64,000 bases of DNA from Branchipolynoe longqiensis (taxonomy: Eukaryota > Annelida > Polychaeta > Phyllodocida > Polynoidae), in contig JASIRB010000185.1 in NCBI GenBank assembly GCA_030323885.1, positions 124,001 through 188,000 of the forward strand, read 5' to 3'. Position 1 is the first letter of the stretch, and every line of letters begins with the position of its first letter. This document shows positions 11,626 to 22,664 of this stretch, one piece after another. The translations under genes were made by a program, and so were the position numbers. The notes under the pieces are model-generated. The model searched no databases and was not told the DNA's origin. It was given only the letters and a program-made list of their open reading frames with translations.

Positions 11626-12057
11626 GGCTCCTGCTACGCCTGGCCTGTTTTCACAAAACACGGCCTGGGTTCGCCGAGAACTCATGCGTGCCCATGTGGA
11701 CATAGGTTTCAGCTATTGAGGTCAAGCTTGCCCAATAGACCTATTTCATATGGAGTTATAGGAAATTAGGTCAGTGCGCGCGCAGCTTGGCTGCAGGATA
11801 ACATACTGTCACACTGCAAACTCGACGGCAGTGAGCAATCTTCATACAGAAAAAGTTAAATATCTCTCAAACCGCACAACTTAGAAAAAAACCGCTTGGT
11901 ACACAAACAGATCAAATGTTTAACAACCAGATTATATTAAATTTATAAGGTTAGGGTTCTGCATTTCTAGTAATTTGGAATAAAACTGATGTTTTGCACT
12001 GCGTGTACCGGCGTTGTCAATGGCCGTGAGCAATCTTCATACAGAAAAAGTGAAATA

Positions 12058-12885
12058 CAGTATAACCCCGTTAAACCAAACTGAAGGGACCCTAGAAATT
12101 TGTTTGGATTAATCGATCATTGGTTTAACCAAGCTTTGGCTTTGGCTTTGACTTTGAGTAGTTGTGTATTACACATGTAATATACAATGTATGTGGACAC
12201 TTTGATTATTGTTTTTTTATGTATGTATAGTATAACCCTGTTAAACCAAACGATCGGTTAATCCAAACCTTTTTTCCACAGCCCGGCAAAATACTACCAT
12301 TTATCATATAAAAAAGTCACTGGGGTCTCAGATGACCTTATAACCACATACAAGTTTGGTTTAACGGTACCGGAAGTGGCCTGGGGCTCGAAAATTTTGT
12401 TTGGATTAACCGATACTTTGGATTAACCGATACTTTGGATTAACCAACTTTGGTTTAAAGTTGTATAGTCTGATGGTTTTGGGGTTTTTGAGATTTTCTG
12501 AGATAAATACATTTGGTTGATCGTTATAATGTACCTTACTTTAGCTTGAAGTAACTTTTATTTCAAGTGGGTAACTTTTGAGATATTTGAAGTGCAACCG
12601 TGCTAAATTAATTTTGGGCAATTATAGCCCTCTGCAGTAACAGGTTCTATTCAATTGCCTCACTATTCCTAAATGTTTAATCAGTGCACCAGTATCAAAG
12701 GTAGATATGTAGAATACAATTTAGATAATTATTTTGGTTTTGAAAATTTGATTTTGTCATCGGACTATGCAGCTTTAACCAACTTTTTTATATGATAAAT
12801 GGTACTATTTTGCCGGGCCGCCGAAAAAAGTTTGGATTAACCGATCGTTTGGTTTAACCAAGCTTGGTTTAACTGGGTTGTACTG
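12058..12885. mobile_element. M-B MITE (Tc1/pogo-type) inside M-D
   Basis: TIRs CAGTATAACCCCGTTAAACC and a complement ending GGGTTGTACTG, flanked by TA. The empty site is present in the same host element (AAATATCTCTCAAACCGC at about 11860), giving a clean before/after comparison. The second copy is at 17454-17979. Confidence 0.9.
12459..12774. mobile_element. M-C MITE inside M-B
   Basis: A 316-bp M-C copy between TTAA at 12455-12458 and 12775-12778. The uninterrupted M-B copy has GGTTTAACCAAC at this point (near 17832-17845), which confirms precise insertion with TTAA duplication. Confidence 0.9.
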
Positions 12886-13454
12886 TATCTCTGAAACCGC
12901 ACAACTTAGAAACAAACCGCTCGGCACACAAAGAGATAACATGTTTAACAACCAGATTATATTAAATTTATAAGGTTAGGGTTCTGCATTTACTATTAAG
13001 TTGGAATAAAATTGACGTTTTGCACTGCACGTATCGGCAAACTCAGCCTGTTGTCAATGGCTGTGAGCAATCTTGAAATATCTTTCTCCAGAAAAAGTTA
13101 AATATCTCTAAAACCACACCACCTAGAAACAAACCGTTTGGCACACAAACAGAGAACATGCTTAACAACCAGATTATATTAAATGTATATGGTTAGGGCT
13201 CTGCATTTCTATTAATTTTGAATAATGCTGACGTTTTGCACTGCGCGTATCGGCAAACTCAATGGCAGGGTGTCTTGATTCTGCAGCCGAGGTGCGCGGG
13301 CATACACAATGTTTATAAACATTGAAAGCGGTCTATAATTTAGTATAACGGTAGCAAGCAGCCGAGACTATTCTGTGGAGGTCCACCGTGCTGGCCAAAG
13401 GGAACACCCGGGCCGCAAATAGAGGCCGTTCGGAACCCCATCCACCTATCGGTA

Positions 13455-13850
13455 CCTATCTATTTAAAGTGTGCCTCATAATGTGTGATCAATTGTCTAT
13501 TTAAAGTCTGCCTCATAATGCGTGATCAATTGTCTATTTAAAGTCTGCCTCATAATACGTGATCAATTGTGTAGTTAAAGTCTGCCCCTGATACACGATC
13601 ATTTATCTAAAAGCTTCTTTTATTTAACGACCCCTCAAGAGCACATTGTTTTTCATATCATCAGCTATTGGACGTCAAGCATATGGTCATTCTGACATAT
13701 TGCTTTGGAGGAATCCTGCTGCCACTACATAGGCATTTGTCTAAAAGCTTTGTCTATTTCAAGCCTGCCACATAGTGCATAATTATTTACCATTTCAAGT
13801 CTGTCTCATAATGCATGATTTGGTTATTTAAAGTCTGCCTCATAATAGCA
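13455..13850 (+). repeat. 37-bp tandem array interrupted by an S2 fragment
   Basis: The unit has the form TATTTAAAGTCTGCCTCATA plus AATGCGTGATCAATTGT, with about six diverging copies. A reverse S2 fragment (13622-13740) splits the array and is flanked by near-identical ATTTATCTAAAAGCTT and ATTTGTCTAAAAGCTT. Confidence 0.75.
13622..13740 (-). mobile_element. S2 SINE, 5'-truncated fragment
   Basis: The S2 3' end in reverse orientation (TTTAACGACC, ATCAGCTATTGGACGTC), inserted into the 37-bp array with a target duplication of about 16 bp. Confidence 0.8.
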
Positions 13851-14075
13851 ACATCTAAGGTCATATCAGTACAGTTACTGACTTGTGACAGTGCGCGCTC
13901 ATGGCAAGTTTATAGTGCTGCCCCACTGGGAGACTAGGCCGATGGCACCATGACCCATTATCCCACACAGTCACATTATCCTGATACTGTGCCAACCAGT
14001 CCTTGTCCTATTCTATTAATGCCGAGCTCCAGCTAGGTAGCGACAAGTATAAATTTTTATAAGTCAGTGGTACGC
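13851..14075 (-). mobile_element. S1 SINE body
   Basis: Reverse S1 from AGCAACATCTAAGGTCATAT to about GATAAGTCAGTGG. The head is lost. Confidence 0.8.
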
Positions 14076-14374
14076 GAAGCCATCCAAACTCTGGAATAAG
14101 TATTGATCGAAGCATAACTAAGATCGATACCCAATCAGAAGGCCCAAATGCCTCAAACCATATATTAGAGTGATGAAGTGTGTATTTAAATGACTTCAAC
14201 GTTCAAACCTTATCCAGTTGATGCTGGAGTTTTAATGCATTGTAAAGCTACATCGTCAGATACAAGCATACATTTGTCTAAACCAGAGCATGTACCGACA
14301 TCTTATAATGACGTACCCGACTTAGATACTGGTGCACTTATTCAACAACATCTTCATACAAGGAAATGCTAAGT

Positions 14375-14775
14375 CAATTTAAAGTACTGTTGCATAGTCA
14401 GATAAAAGCATCAACTTTTCAAAAGTTAAACACTGATCTAGATTTGTAACCTACATATCCAATTTAGATTGAAGGCCAATTTAATCGAACTTGTTCTTGC
14501 TGAAACGTATGGGGTCAGAGTTTTGACAAGCACACCAAAATTAATGAGACTTGTTTATACTTCAAATATCTGCTAAGTTAGGCATTTTAAAGCAAAGTTA
14601 CTTCAAAATAAAGTAGGGTAGATTATAATGACGGAAACTGAAAACCATCGGACGATGCAACTTTAATGGAACTTGTTACTGCTGAAGTCTGTGGTGTTCA
14701 CCATTTCGGTGTGCATGCCAAAATTAATTTGTCATGTTTTCACTTCAAATATCTCCACATTTAGCCATTTATGTC
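14375..14775. mobile_element. Degraded M-C MITE pieces
   Basis: TTGCATAGTCAGAT near 14388 and ATCGGACGATGCAACTTTAA near 14650 mark a diverged M-C. A second partial M-C interior follows to about 14775 and runs into the tandem array. The 14076-14374 stretch to the left shows nothing recognisable. Confidence 0.6.
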
Positions 14776-15430
14776 AATGGTTACTTTAAAATAAAGTAAG
14801 ATGGTTGTGATCTACAATAAATAGGCAGAAACTCAAAGCTATCAGCCTATCTAACTTTAATATAAAGTAAGATGATTGTGATCTACAATAAATAGGCAGA
14901 AACTCAAAGCTATCGGCTATCTAACTTGAATATAAAGTAAGATGATTGTGATCTACAATAAATAGGCAGAAATTCAAAGCTATCGGCTATCTAACTTGAA
15001 TATAAAGTAAGATGATTGTGATCTACAATAAATAGGCAGAAACTCAAAGCTATCGGCCTATCTAACTTTAATATAAAGTAAGATGATTGTGATCTACAAT
15101 AAATAGGCAGAAACTCAAAGCTATCGGCCTATCTAACTTTAATATAAAGTAAGATGATTGTGATCTACAATAAATAGGCAGGAACTCAAAGCTATCGGCT
15201 ATCTAACTTGAATATAAAGTAAGATGATTGTGATCTACAATAAATAGGCAGAAACTCAAAGCTATCGGCCTATCTAACTTTAATATAAAGTAAGATGATT
15301 GTGATCTACAATAAATAGGCAGGAACTCAAAGCTATCGGCCTATCTAACTTTAATATAAAGTAAGATGATTGTGATCTACAATAAATAGGCAGAAACTCA
15401 AAGCTATCGGCCTATCTAACTTTAATATAT
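14776..15430 (+). repeat. About 70-bp tandem array derived from an M-C end
   Basis: About nine head-to-tail copies of a unit containing AAGTAAGATGATTGTGATCT, ACAATAAATAGGCAGAAACT and AAAGCTATCGG. Two unit lengths alternate, differing by a CC step (CGGCTAT versus CGGCCTAT). The unit matches the terminal 70 bp of the M-C family (CAGAAACTCAAA-ACCAT-GGACTATGCAATTTTAA). Confidence 0.85.
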
Positions 15431-15696
15431 AACCAGCAACAGCAAATTACCAAGAAGATCAGCCCGTCTGATAATATCTCACAGGACAGGTCTCTGGCAA
15501 TTTAACCAACCTTATTATTAATTACCTTCATCTGTACACGCAAAATAAATAAATATGTCTGCATTGAAATATAGCACTCTGTTTCCATGGAGACAACAAG
15601 CATCCGTAAGAAAATCAGCCAACACAAGAAATTATATATTATGATTAAACGTATAATTGGAAATTCCACAGAGCCCAGTCTTATCTTCGGTTTATA

Positions 15697-16020
15697 GGTT
15701 GGTTGATGGAGTTTTACATCCTGGCAACATCTAAGGTCATATCAGGTCATGACTTGTGATGGTGCACACTCATGGTGAATTTATAGTGCTGCCCCACTGA
15801 GAAATCAGGCCACCAGCACCATGACCCAATATCCCACTCAGTCACATTATCCTGACACTGAGCTAACCGGTCCTTGCCCTATCCTATTAATGCTGCGTGC
15901 CAAGCTAGGAAGCGACAAGTATAACTTTTTAAGTCATTGGTTTGACTCAATGGGGATTGAACTCCAGATCTCCCGCACGGGAGGCCTGCGCTCTACAGAT
16001 TCGGCCACAGCGCTCGATTT
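15697..16020 (-). mobile_element. S1 SINE, near full length
   Basis: The reverse tail (GGAGTTTTACATCCTGGCAA), body and tRNA-like head to about 16015 are all present. Confidence 0.85.
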
Positions 16021-16077
16021 ATAAGTCAGTGCTCAGAAGAAACTTTACATCTTTTGTGACATTAATCCATACGAGTG

Positions 16078-16412
16078 AACCAGATGTGATGGCCAATCGG
16101 TAGACTGCAGGCTTCCCAGGCGAAAGGTCAGGATTTTGAATCCCGGTCGAGTCAAACCAATAACTTACCAAATTTATACTTGTCACTACCTGGCTTGGCA
16201 CTCGGCATTATTGGGATAGGGCAAGGACTGGTTAGCTCAGTATCAGGATAATATGAGTGAGTGAGAAATTGGGTCATGGTGTCAGTGGCCTGGTCTCCCA
16301 GTGGGGCACACAATATAGTTACTATGAGTGCGCACTGTCACAAGTCGGTACCCATCCTGGTATGACCATAGATGTTCCCAGGTAATACAACTCAAACAAA
16401 CAAACAAACCAT
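16078..16412 (+). mobile_element. S1 SINE, full length
   Basis: Head GTGATGGCCAATCGGTAGACTG, full body and a tail of AAACAAACAAACAAACC. It lies just past the reverse S1 at 15697-16020. Confidence 0.85.
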
Positions 16413-17260
16413 ACGAAGCAAGAGGCCTATGCTGAGTATTTACAAGGTGACTCAGCACTATTGATCAAATGAAGCCATGCCTAACTGGGTGACTCAGCCT
16501 ACTACAGGGCCTGAAGGGAATCGATTTATTTAATTATTTAATTATTTACCCATTCATGGCCAGTTGTTACACATGGCATTCTCCAGGTGTGACGTCATTT
16601 GTGCTTACAAATTCATTCCACGCGATGTGCTTATGACTGCCATTGTGTTCACAATGGAATTACACTGCTGATATCGAACGGAGCAACTTCCTGTGCTGGT
16701 TGAGGTAGTATATCAGGGCTTTTTTTAGGGAGTATTTTCTGAGGTAAAACTTGTTATGCAAATATTATTTAGGATGCAGTCCAACACTGATTGTCCGTCT
16801 TGACTGGTTGTCATAGGCTAGTACTTATTCTGATACAACTGCTTAGCTAATTCATGTCTAGTTTAGGTTACCTTATTAACTCACTTGCAATTTGTTTATT
16901 GTATATCCTACTCAGTAACCTTATTGTTTCTCTACTTTCCGGCCATGTGCTATCTGCTAAGGTTGAACTCACTACTGCGTGTTATCCAAGCACTGAGCGC
17001 CTTGGGTAACTGCTCCACTGCTCTAAACGATGCTACTGTAATGGTGGGCGATGTCACATGACTACACTCATCCCCACTATCTGCCTCACTCGCACAGATT
17101 TTTTACTCCAGCCAGAGTTCGCTCAACCGAACTTATTATCTCTGCCTAATAATATAAATAGTATTCCTTGGAGCTGTTTGGTGGGCGGTCATGCGCAGTG
17201 CATGTTTTTTACAAAATAATTACACACATATATATAATATATAAAAAGTGTATATATGTG
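16413..17260. other. No feature recognised
   Basis: Mixed sequence, including a short ATTTAATTATTTAATTATTT tract near 16525 and an AT-rich TATATA tract at 17220-17260. No gene or repeat family is visible. Confidence 0.4.
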
Positions 17261-17265
17261 TATAT

Positions 17266-18300
17266 TAAAAAAACTTTCGAGGGAGTGGAGTGTGACGCCC
17301 CGCACAGGGGGGTAGAGTGAGGCATGCGGGCGTCGTGGTTTAGATTCTCAGTGGGTTTAGATTAGAGTCTATGCTTGGGGTTCTGCGCATGCGCATATTC
17401 GATTAACACGATCCGGGCAACTCGGGCCACCTGAGTAGCTAGAAATTCAAATACAGTATAACCCCGTTAAACCAAACTTGAAGGGACCCTAGTAATTTGT
17501 TTGGATTAACCAATCATTGGTTTAACCGAGCTTTGACTTTGACTTGGCTTTGGCAAAAACGGGGGTGCATTATGAATGTACAATGTATGTGGACACTATG
17601 ATTTAAAGAAAATGTATATACAGTTTAACCCCATTAAACCAACCTCGGTTAAATCAAATGATCGGTTAATCCAAACTTTTTTCGGCGACCTGCTAAATAC
17701 TACCATTTATTATATATAAAAAAGTCACAGATGACTTTATAACAACATGAAAGTTTGGTTTAACTGTACCGGAAGTGTCCTGGAGCCGACAATTTTGCTT
17801 GGATTAACCGATACTTTGGATTAACCAACTTTGGTTTAACCAACTTTTGACCAAGATGATTGTGACCCGGCGGCCCGGCAAAGTACTACCTGATGGTAGT
17901 ACTTTGCCGGGCCGCCGAAAAAAGTTTGGATTAACCGATCGTTTGGTTTAACCAAGCTTGGTTTAACGGGGTTGTACTGTAGAACACCGCGAGTGGAGTT
18001 GACAAAAACATGTGCAGTGTGCAAAAAGTCCCGACCCCAGCTTGGCTGGGGTTGGCTAGGAGCGATGACGTCACATTTGTGCGTCAAAAGTCTCTCGGGT
18101 TACCCAAGTTGATTAATCAAATACGCTGGAATGCCGTTAGATTTTTATGCATGCGCAGAACCCAGAGCGTAGACTCTAAACCCACTGAGAATTTAAACCG
18201 CGACACCGGTACCACCCGACCCTCCTCCCCCCCACCCCACCCTTGAGAGAGGTGATGGGGGTGAGGGGGGAACGAGAGGAGCAGGACACTACAGAGCTTA
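17266..18300. mobile_element. Long inverted-repeat element with nested M-B
   Basis: The left arm (about 17290-17415) and right arm (about 18135-18290) are inverted copies: TTCTCAGTGGGTTTAGA with TCTGCGCATGCGCA on the left, and TGCGCAGAACC with CTAAACCCACTGAGAA on the right. The centre contains a full M-B copy at 17454-17979. No coding frame is credible. Confidence 0.7.
17454..17979. mobile_element. M-B MITE, uninterrupted copy
   Basis: CAGTATAACCCCGTTAAACC on the left and GGGGTTGTACTG on the right, flanked by TA at 17452-17453 and 17980-17981. It is the reference for the nested copy at 12058-12885. Confidence 0.9.
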
Positions 18301-18439
18301 TTACACACAATAACATGCTTATACTTGTTTATAAGTTATATAAGTGTATGCATATATGTGTATATACACATTTATATCTTTTTTTAATGGTGTGTGCATA
18401 TGTATTACCGGGTATCTATATATAATACCGAATGGTGGT

Positions 18440-18655
18440 TAAGTTGTTAGGGTTGTTCTGATCACTACTCCTCTGTTAATCAGCGCTGCCAATGTGCATC
18501 ATCGTACTCCACTGATGCTTCGCCATGTATGGGTTGTTAAAAGCATGTTTTTTTGTGTGCACATTTCATATTAATTTTGATGGTTTTTTTTGTTACTAAC
18601 TTTGGTCACTTCGACCAGAGTGGCATCCATTTTGAGTCACAGGTTAAAGCTAATA
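18440..18655. mobile_element. M-E element, copy 2 (inverted)
   Basis: The reverse complement matches 4320-4515 (CTGATGCTTCGCCAT, CATTTCATATTAATTTTGATG). Confidence 0.55.
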
Positions 18656-18679
18656 TATTATATATATATGTTCCTTATG

Positions 18680-19160
18680 TGCAGGTATTGCAGGTATAGC
18701 AATACCTCAGGGAGTTTGACGCCCCTGCCCTGCAGAGTTGTAAACCACTGCCTTGTGGTACAGGTTCTTGACAGAACCGAAGGCTAAGGGAGCAAACCCT
18801 AAACAGAAAACCATGTCACTGTGGCAGCATTAAGGGTGGTTGATGTATGGAACTTCCAACATCTCCCGACCAGCCACTGCAGGGACAAATAGTTTTGCGC
18901 CTGTCTTTACATGTTCTTGCCGGTGTGAAACCTCTATTTGCTCCCCGAGAGAGTGCCGCTGGTAACTTGCAAAAGCCAGCAGCACTTCAACACCTTTGCA
19001 GGCAGCTTTCATGAAATGTAATACCATCAAGAGAAACCTGAAGCTGAGAGACATTAAGACCGACTCATGGACGCAACTCTCACATCAGAGAGCGAAATGG
19101 AGAGCGGCAGTCAAGTAATGAAAGCAGTCTTTGTCGCATCGCGACCGACAGCATAATGAT
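18680..19160. repeat. Dispersed repeat R1, copy 2
   Basis: Same orientation as 4690-5160. As at 4 kb, it follows an M-E copy, although that M-E copy is inverted here. A possible LINE C-terminal tail is noted under copy 1. Confidence 0.6.
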
Positions 19161-19222
19161 GATGTTCCTGACGCAAATTTGGCAATATTTCAGACTTTTC
19201 CCAGCCCTCGCCATCCCACCCG

Positions 19223-19273
19223 CACCACCTGTCACACACAGACACACACTCAAACACCAATACTTCCTGTCCA
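19223..19273 (+). repeat. 51-bp minisatellite, left remnant
   Basis: One unit (GTCACACACAGACACACACT, CAAACACCAATACTTCCTGT) identical in type to the 22665-23450 array. It is separated from that array by the LINE insertion. The last 12 bp (ACTTCCTGTCCA, 19262-19273) form the left copy of the LINE target duplication. Confidence 0.9.
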
Positions 19274-22200
19274 CATACACATATTTGCATCCCGGCTACG
19301 GAACATATTCCGCTATCGATCTCAGCATTGTAGAACCAGAACTGGCGCTGGACTTTTCGTGGAGGGTCTGGGATGACCTCTGCGGGAGCGACCACTTCCC
19401 AATTATTCTTAATTGTGGGGGGGCATCTCCCATAGAGCGAGAGAGGAGCTGGCGGCTTTGTAAAGCCGACTGGCCCACCTTCCAGACCCTATGTTGCGAG
19501 AAGTTCACTCCAGACATCAGTGACATCGATGCCTTCACTGAGATGCTGGGATGGATCGCGGAGAAAACTGTTCCGAAGACCTCGGCAACTCCCAAGCGTT
19601 TGACGCCTCCATGGTTAGATGACGGCTGTAGGAGGGCTATTAAGGAACGAAAGAAAGCTCAGCGTAAATTCCACAGGAGACCGACCGCTGAAAATCTGGC
19701 GCTCTTTAAAATTCTGCGTGCTCGCGCTCGCAGAACAATCAAAGAAGCGCGGAGGCAGTGTTGGAGACAATTTGTTTCTAGCATCACCATGCACACGCCG
19801 TTGGGCAAAGTATGGACAATGATCAGAAGAATCAAACGAAGGGGAGGTGATTCTTCTGTAGTCCAGCACTTGAAACACAACGGCACCATTCTCACATCAC
19901 TCGACGAAATAAGTGAAGAATTGGCTCGCACCTTTGCTGGAAACTCGTCTTTGGCAAACTGCCTCCCGGGCTTTCGGGTGGTCAAGGAACGCCAAGAGCA
20001 AAAGCTCTTGGACTTTTCTTCCGATGGCGAGGAGCACTACAACTCCCCATTCAGTATGGGTGAGTTGAGGTGTTCTTTGGAAAGCTCGCATGACACAGCA
20101 GTTGGACCTGATGGAATTCATTATCAATTTTTGAAACATCTCCCTGAACATGCACTGAGACTGTTGCTTCAACTCTTCAACAACATCTGGGAGTCGGGTG
20201 TCGTCCCCGCCTCTTGGCGGGAGGCGACAGTAATACCGATTCCCAAACCTGGTAAAGACCAGAGTGAAGCCCACAACTATCGTCCCATAGCCCTTACAAG
20301 CTGCATCTGTAAAACCATGGAGCGCATGGTAAACAACCGCCTCGTCTGGCTACTGGAGTCAGGACACCACCTGTCCAACCTTCAATGTGGCTTCAGACGG
20401 GGCCGCAGCACCCTCGACCATTTGGTGCGCATGGAGACCTTCATAAGAGATGCTTTCCTTAAGAAGGAGCACGTTGTGGCTGTCTTTTTCGACCTCGAAA
20501 AAGCCTATGACACAACGTGGCAGCATGGCATCATGGAGGATCTTCATGCGATTGGCCTTCGTGGCCACTTGCCTATTTTCATCAGGAACTTTCTAGCCTT
20601 CAGGCTTTTCCGCGTCCGTGTCAAGACTACCTATTCCCGCCTGCACTCACAGGAACTAGGAGTACCTCAAGGCAGCATACTGGCAGTGACCCTTTTCGGG
20701 GTCAAGCTCAATGGTATTGCTGCTGCTGTAAAGCAGGGGGTCTCCTGTAGTCTTTTCGTGGACGACTTTGTTTTATATTACAGCGGTGCTAACATGAATG
20801 TCATTGAGAGACAGCTACAACCAAGCATAAATGGGATCCATCGATGGTCAGTTCTGAACGGTTTCAAATTTTCCAAGACCAAAACAGTCTGCATGCACTT
20901 CTGTCTGCTGCGTAGAATGCATGCGGAACCGGAGCTGACCCTGGATGGGGATCCCATTAAAGTCGTTGAGAAAACCAAATTTCTGGGCCTCATTCTCGAC
21001 GCAAAACTGTCTTTTGTGCCACATATAAAGTACCTGAAAACAAGATGCCTGAAAGCGCTGGATATTCTGAGGGTGCTGTCCAGCTCAGAGTGGGGAGCGG
21101 ACAGAGATGTTCTGCTCTCCGTGTACAGAACCTTGGTTCGTTCACGAGTGGATTACGGCAGCATAGTATACGGTTCCGCAAGGAAATCATATACCACCAC
21201 CAGGGACTGCGCCTGGCCCTTGGGGCCTCCCGCACCTCACCAGTTCAGAGCCTTTATGTCGAAGCCAATGAACCATCACTTAACAATAGGAGAATCAAAC
21301 TGGCCATGCAATATGTAGTCAAGATAAAAACTAATGCATTGAATCCTGCACACAATTGTCTATTCGAGCAACATGACGAATCCAGGTATGAAGCCAGGCC
21401 AAATTACATCCGGCCACTGAGGCTCCGAATGAAACCTCATTTGGAGGCCTTGGGCGTGGATTTGGACGTGTTGGAGGATGCCAAAGTCCCAGAACATGCC
21501 CCGTGGTCGTTGAGAAAGCCATCGGTTATCCTCCGACTCACGGAACTGAGGAAATCTGGGACACATCCACTCGAGTACCAAGGACTGCATGCAGAGATTC
21601 AAGGCCAGTTTGCAGACTACCTCTCCATATACACTGATGGTTCGAAAGACCAAAGCCGGGTAGCTGCTGCGGCAGTCTGCCGACGGGAAAAAATTTGGTG
21701 TACGTTTGCCCGATCAGAGCTCGATTTTCACTGCAGAGGCCCGAGCACTCCTTCTCGCTTTGGAGTGTATCGAGGTATCCAACCACACCAACTATGTTAT
21801 ATACAGTGATTCGTTCTCTTGCCTCCTGGCTGTTGCTGGACTGAAAACGAATCACCCTATTCTAGCAACGGTCATTTATAAAATGAACCAACTGACAACA
21901 GATGGGTATGATATCCACCTGTGCTGGGTGCCTGGCCATGCTGGCATACAAGGAAATGAACGAGCTGATCGGGCTGCGAAGAAGGCCCTGAACTGTGATC
22001 TTGAACCGTGTCTGATCCCTCACTCTGATCTGAAACCACTAATAGCCACCCACATAAAATCCAAATGGCAACATGAGTGGGATGAAAACATCAATAAACT
22101 TAAAGAAATTGAACCATCTGTGGGAAAGCCACCACAGACTCATGCGGGAGGTCGGCGGGACCAAGTGGTCCTTAGCCGCTGCTGTGTTGGCCACTCGTGG

Positions 22201-22664
22201 CTTACACATGCTTTTCTGCTCAAGGGGGAACCTCCCCCTGAATGTATTGGGTGTCAGTCCCCACTGACACTCAAACACATTTTACTAAGTTGCGTTGATT
22301 TTTTGGCCCTGCGCCAACGGTTCTACACTGCAGACAGTATGCATGACCTTTTTACTAAGGTAAAACAGGAAAACATTTTAGCCTTTTTGAAGGCAGCTGG
22401 ACTGTACCACCTTATATAGTTTACTAAATGGATTCTATTAATTATTAATGAAACTTTTCTTTTTCTATGGGAATTTGTTTCCCTTGACCACAGATATATG
22501 ATTGTGAGCTTTCTAATTTAATTAGTGTCTATTGGCACATAATTGATTGTCTGCTTTTACATGTAAAAGCGATGGTTTGAACAAAAAACAAACATTTCTC
22601 GCCGTGAATATGGCCTATGCTGCCGACACGGCGTAAAGCAACCACCAATCAATCAATCAATCAA
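19274..22664 (+). mobile_element. I-type non-LTR retrotransposon, 5'-truncated
   Basis: About 3.4 kb of a LINE inserted into the 51-bp minisatellite. Both sides carry ACTTCCTGTCCA (19262-19273 and 22665-22676), a 12-bp target duplication. The element is 5'-truncated inside the endonuclease domain. Its 3' UTR (22420-22645) ends in a tail of tandem CAAT units instead of poly(A). Domain order APE - RT - RNase H - CCHC finger fits the I group (I/Nimb-like), which is known to carry RNase H. The exact clade needs a tree. 3'-end relatives lie at 44980-45017 (+), 45031-45069 (-) and 55536-55600 (+). Confidence 0.92.
19283..22419 (+). pseudogene. LINE ORF2 polyprotein (APE end, RT, RNase H)
   Basis: Encodes the reverse transcriptase polyprotein that would copy the element at its target. 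The frame opens in the last part of an AP endonuclease (HPGYGTYSAIDLSI, then GSDHFPI near 19386-19405). RT motifs follow: GPDGIHYQFLK, PIPKPGK, NYRPIALTS, GFRRGRSTLDHL, FFDLEKAYD, the GVPQGS box (PQGS), and the catalytic FVDD at about 20755-20766. An RNase H domain follows, with TDGS near 21633, an EARALLLAL helix, SDS, and HAGIQGNERAD near 21940. A C-x2-C-x7-H-x4-C finger ends it near 22240-22290. Two indels break it. Near 21185-21200 the frame moves and a few residues seem lost; near 21700 it moves back. The protein is thus spread over 19283-21190, 21190-21700 and 21706-22419 and is not functional as it stands. Few in-frame stops suggest a fairly young insertion. Confidence 0.9.

Larger units (their letters stand above)
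11736..13336. mobile_element. M-D DNA element carrying two nested MITEs
   Basis: The ends read TAGACCTATTTCA on the left and the complement of TAGACCGCTTTCAATG on the right. A related copy lies reversed at 53224-54210. The body holds internal repeats of roughly 240 bp or more (AATATCTCTNAAACCRCAC, TTAACAACCAGATTATATTAAAT, TAGGGTTCTGCATTT). One repeat is split by M-B at 12058-12885, which is itself split by M-C at 12459-12774. No transposase is visible. Confidence 0.75.

Noticed and set aside
16700..16725. A let-7-like string (TTGAGGTAGTATATC)
   Set aside because: Only the first 11 or so bases resemble let-7. There is no matching hairpin arm nearby, and the same GAGGTAGTATA word also occurs inside M-A repeats.
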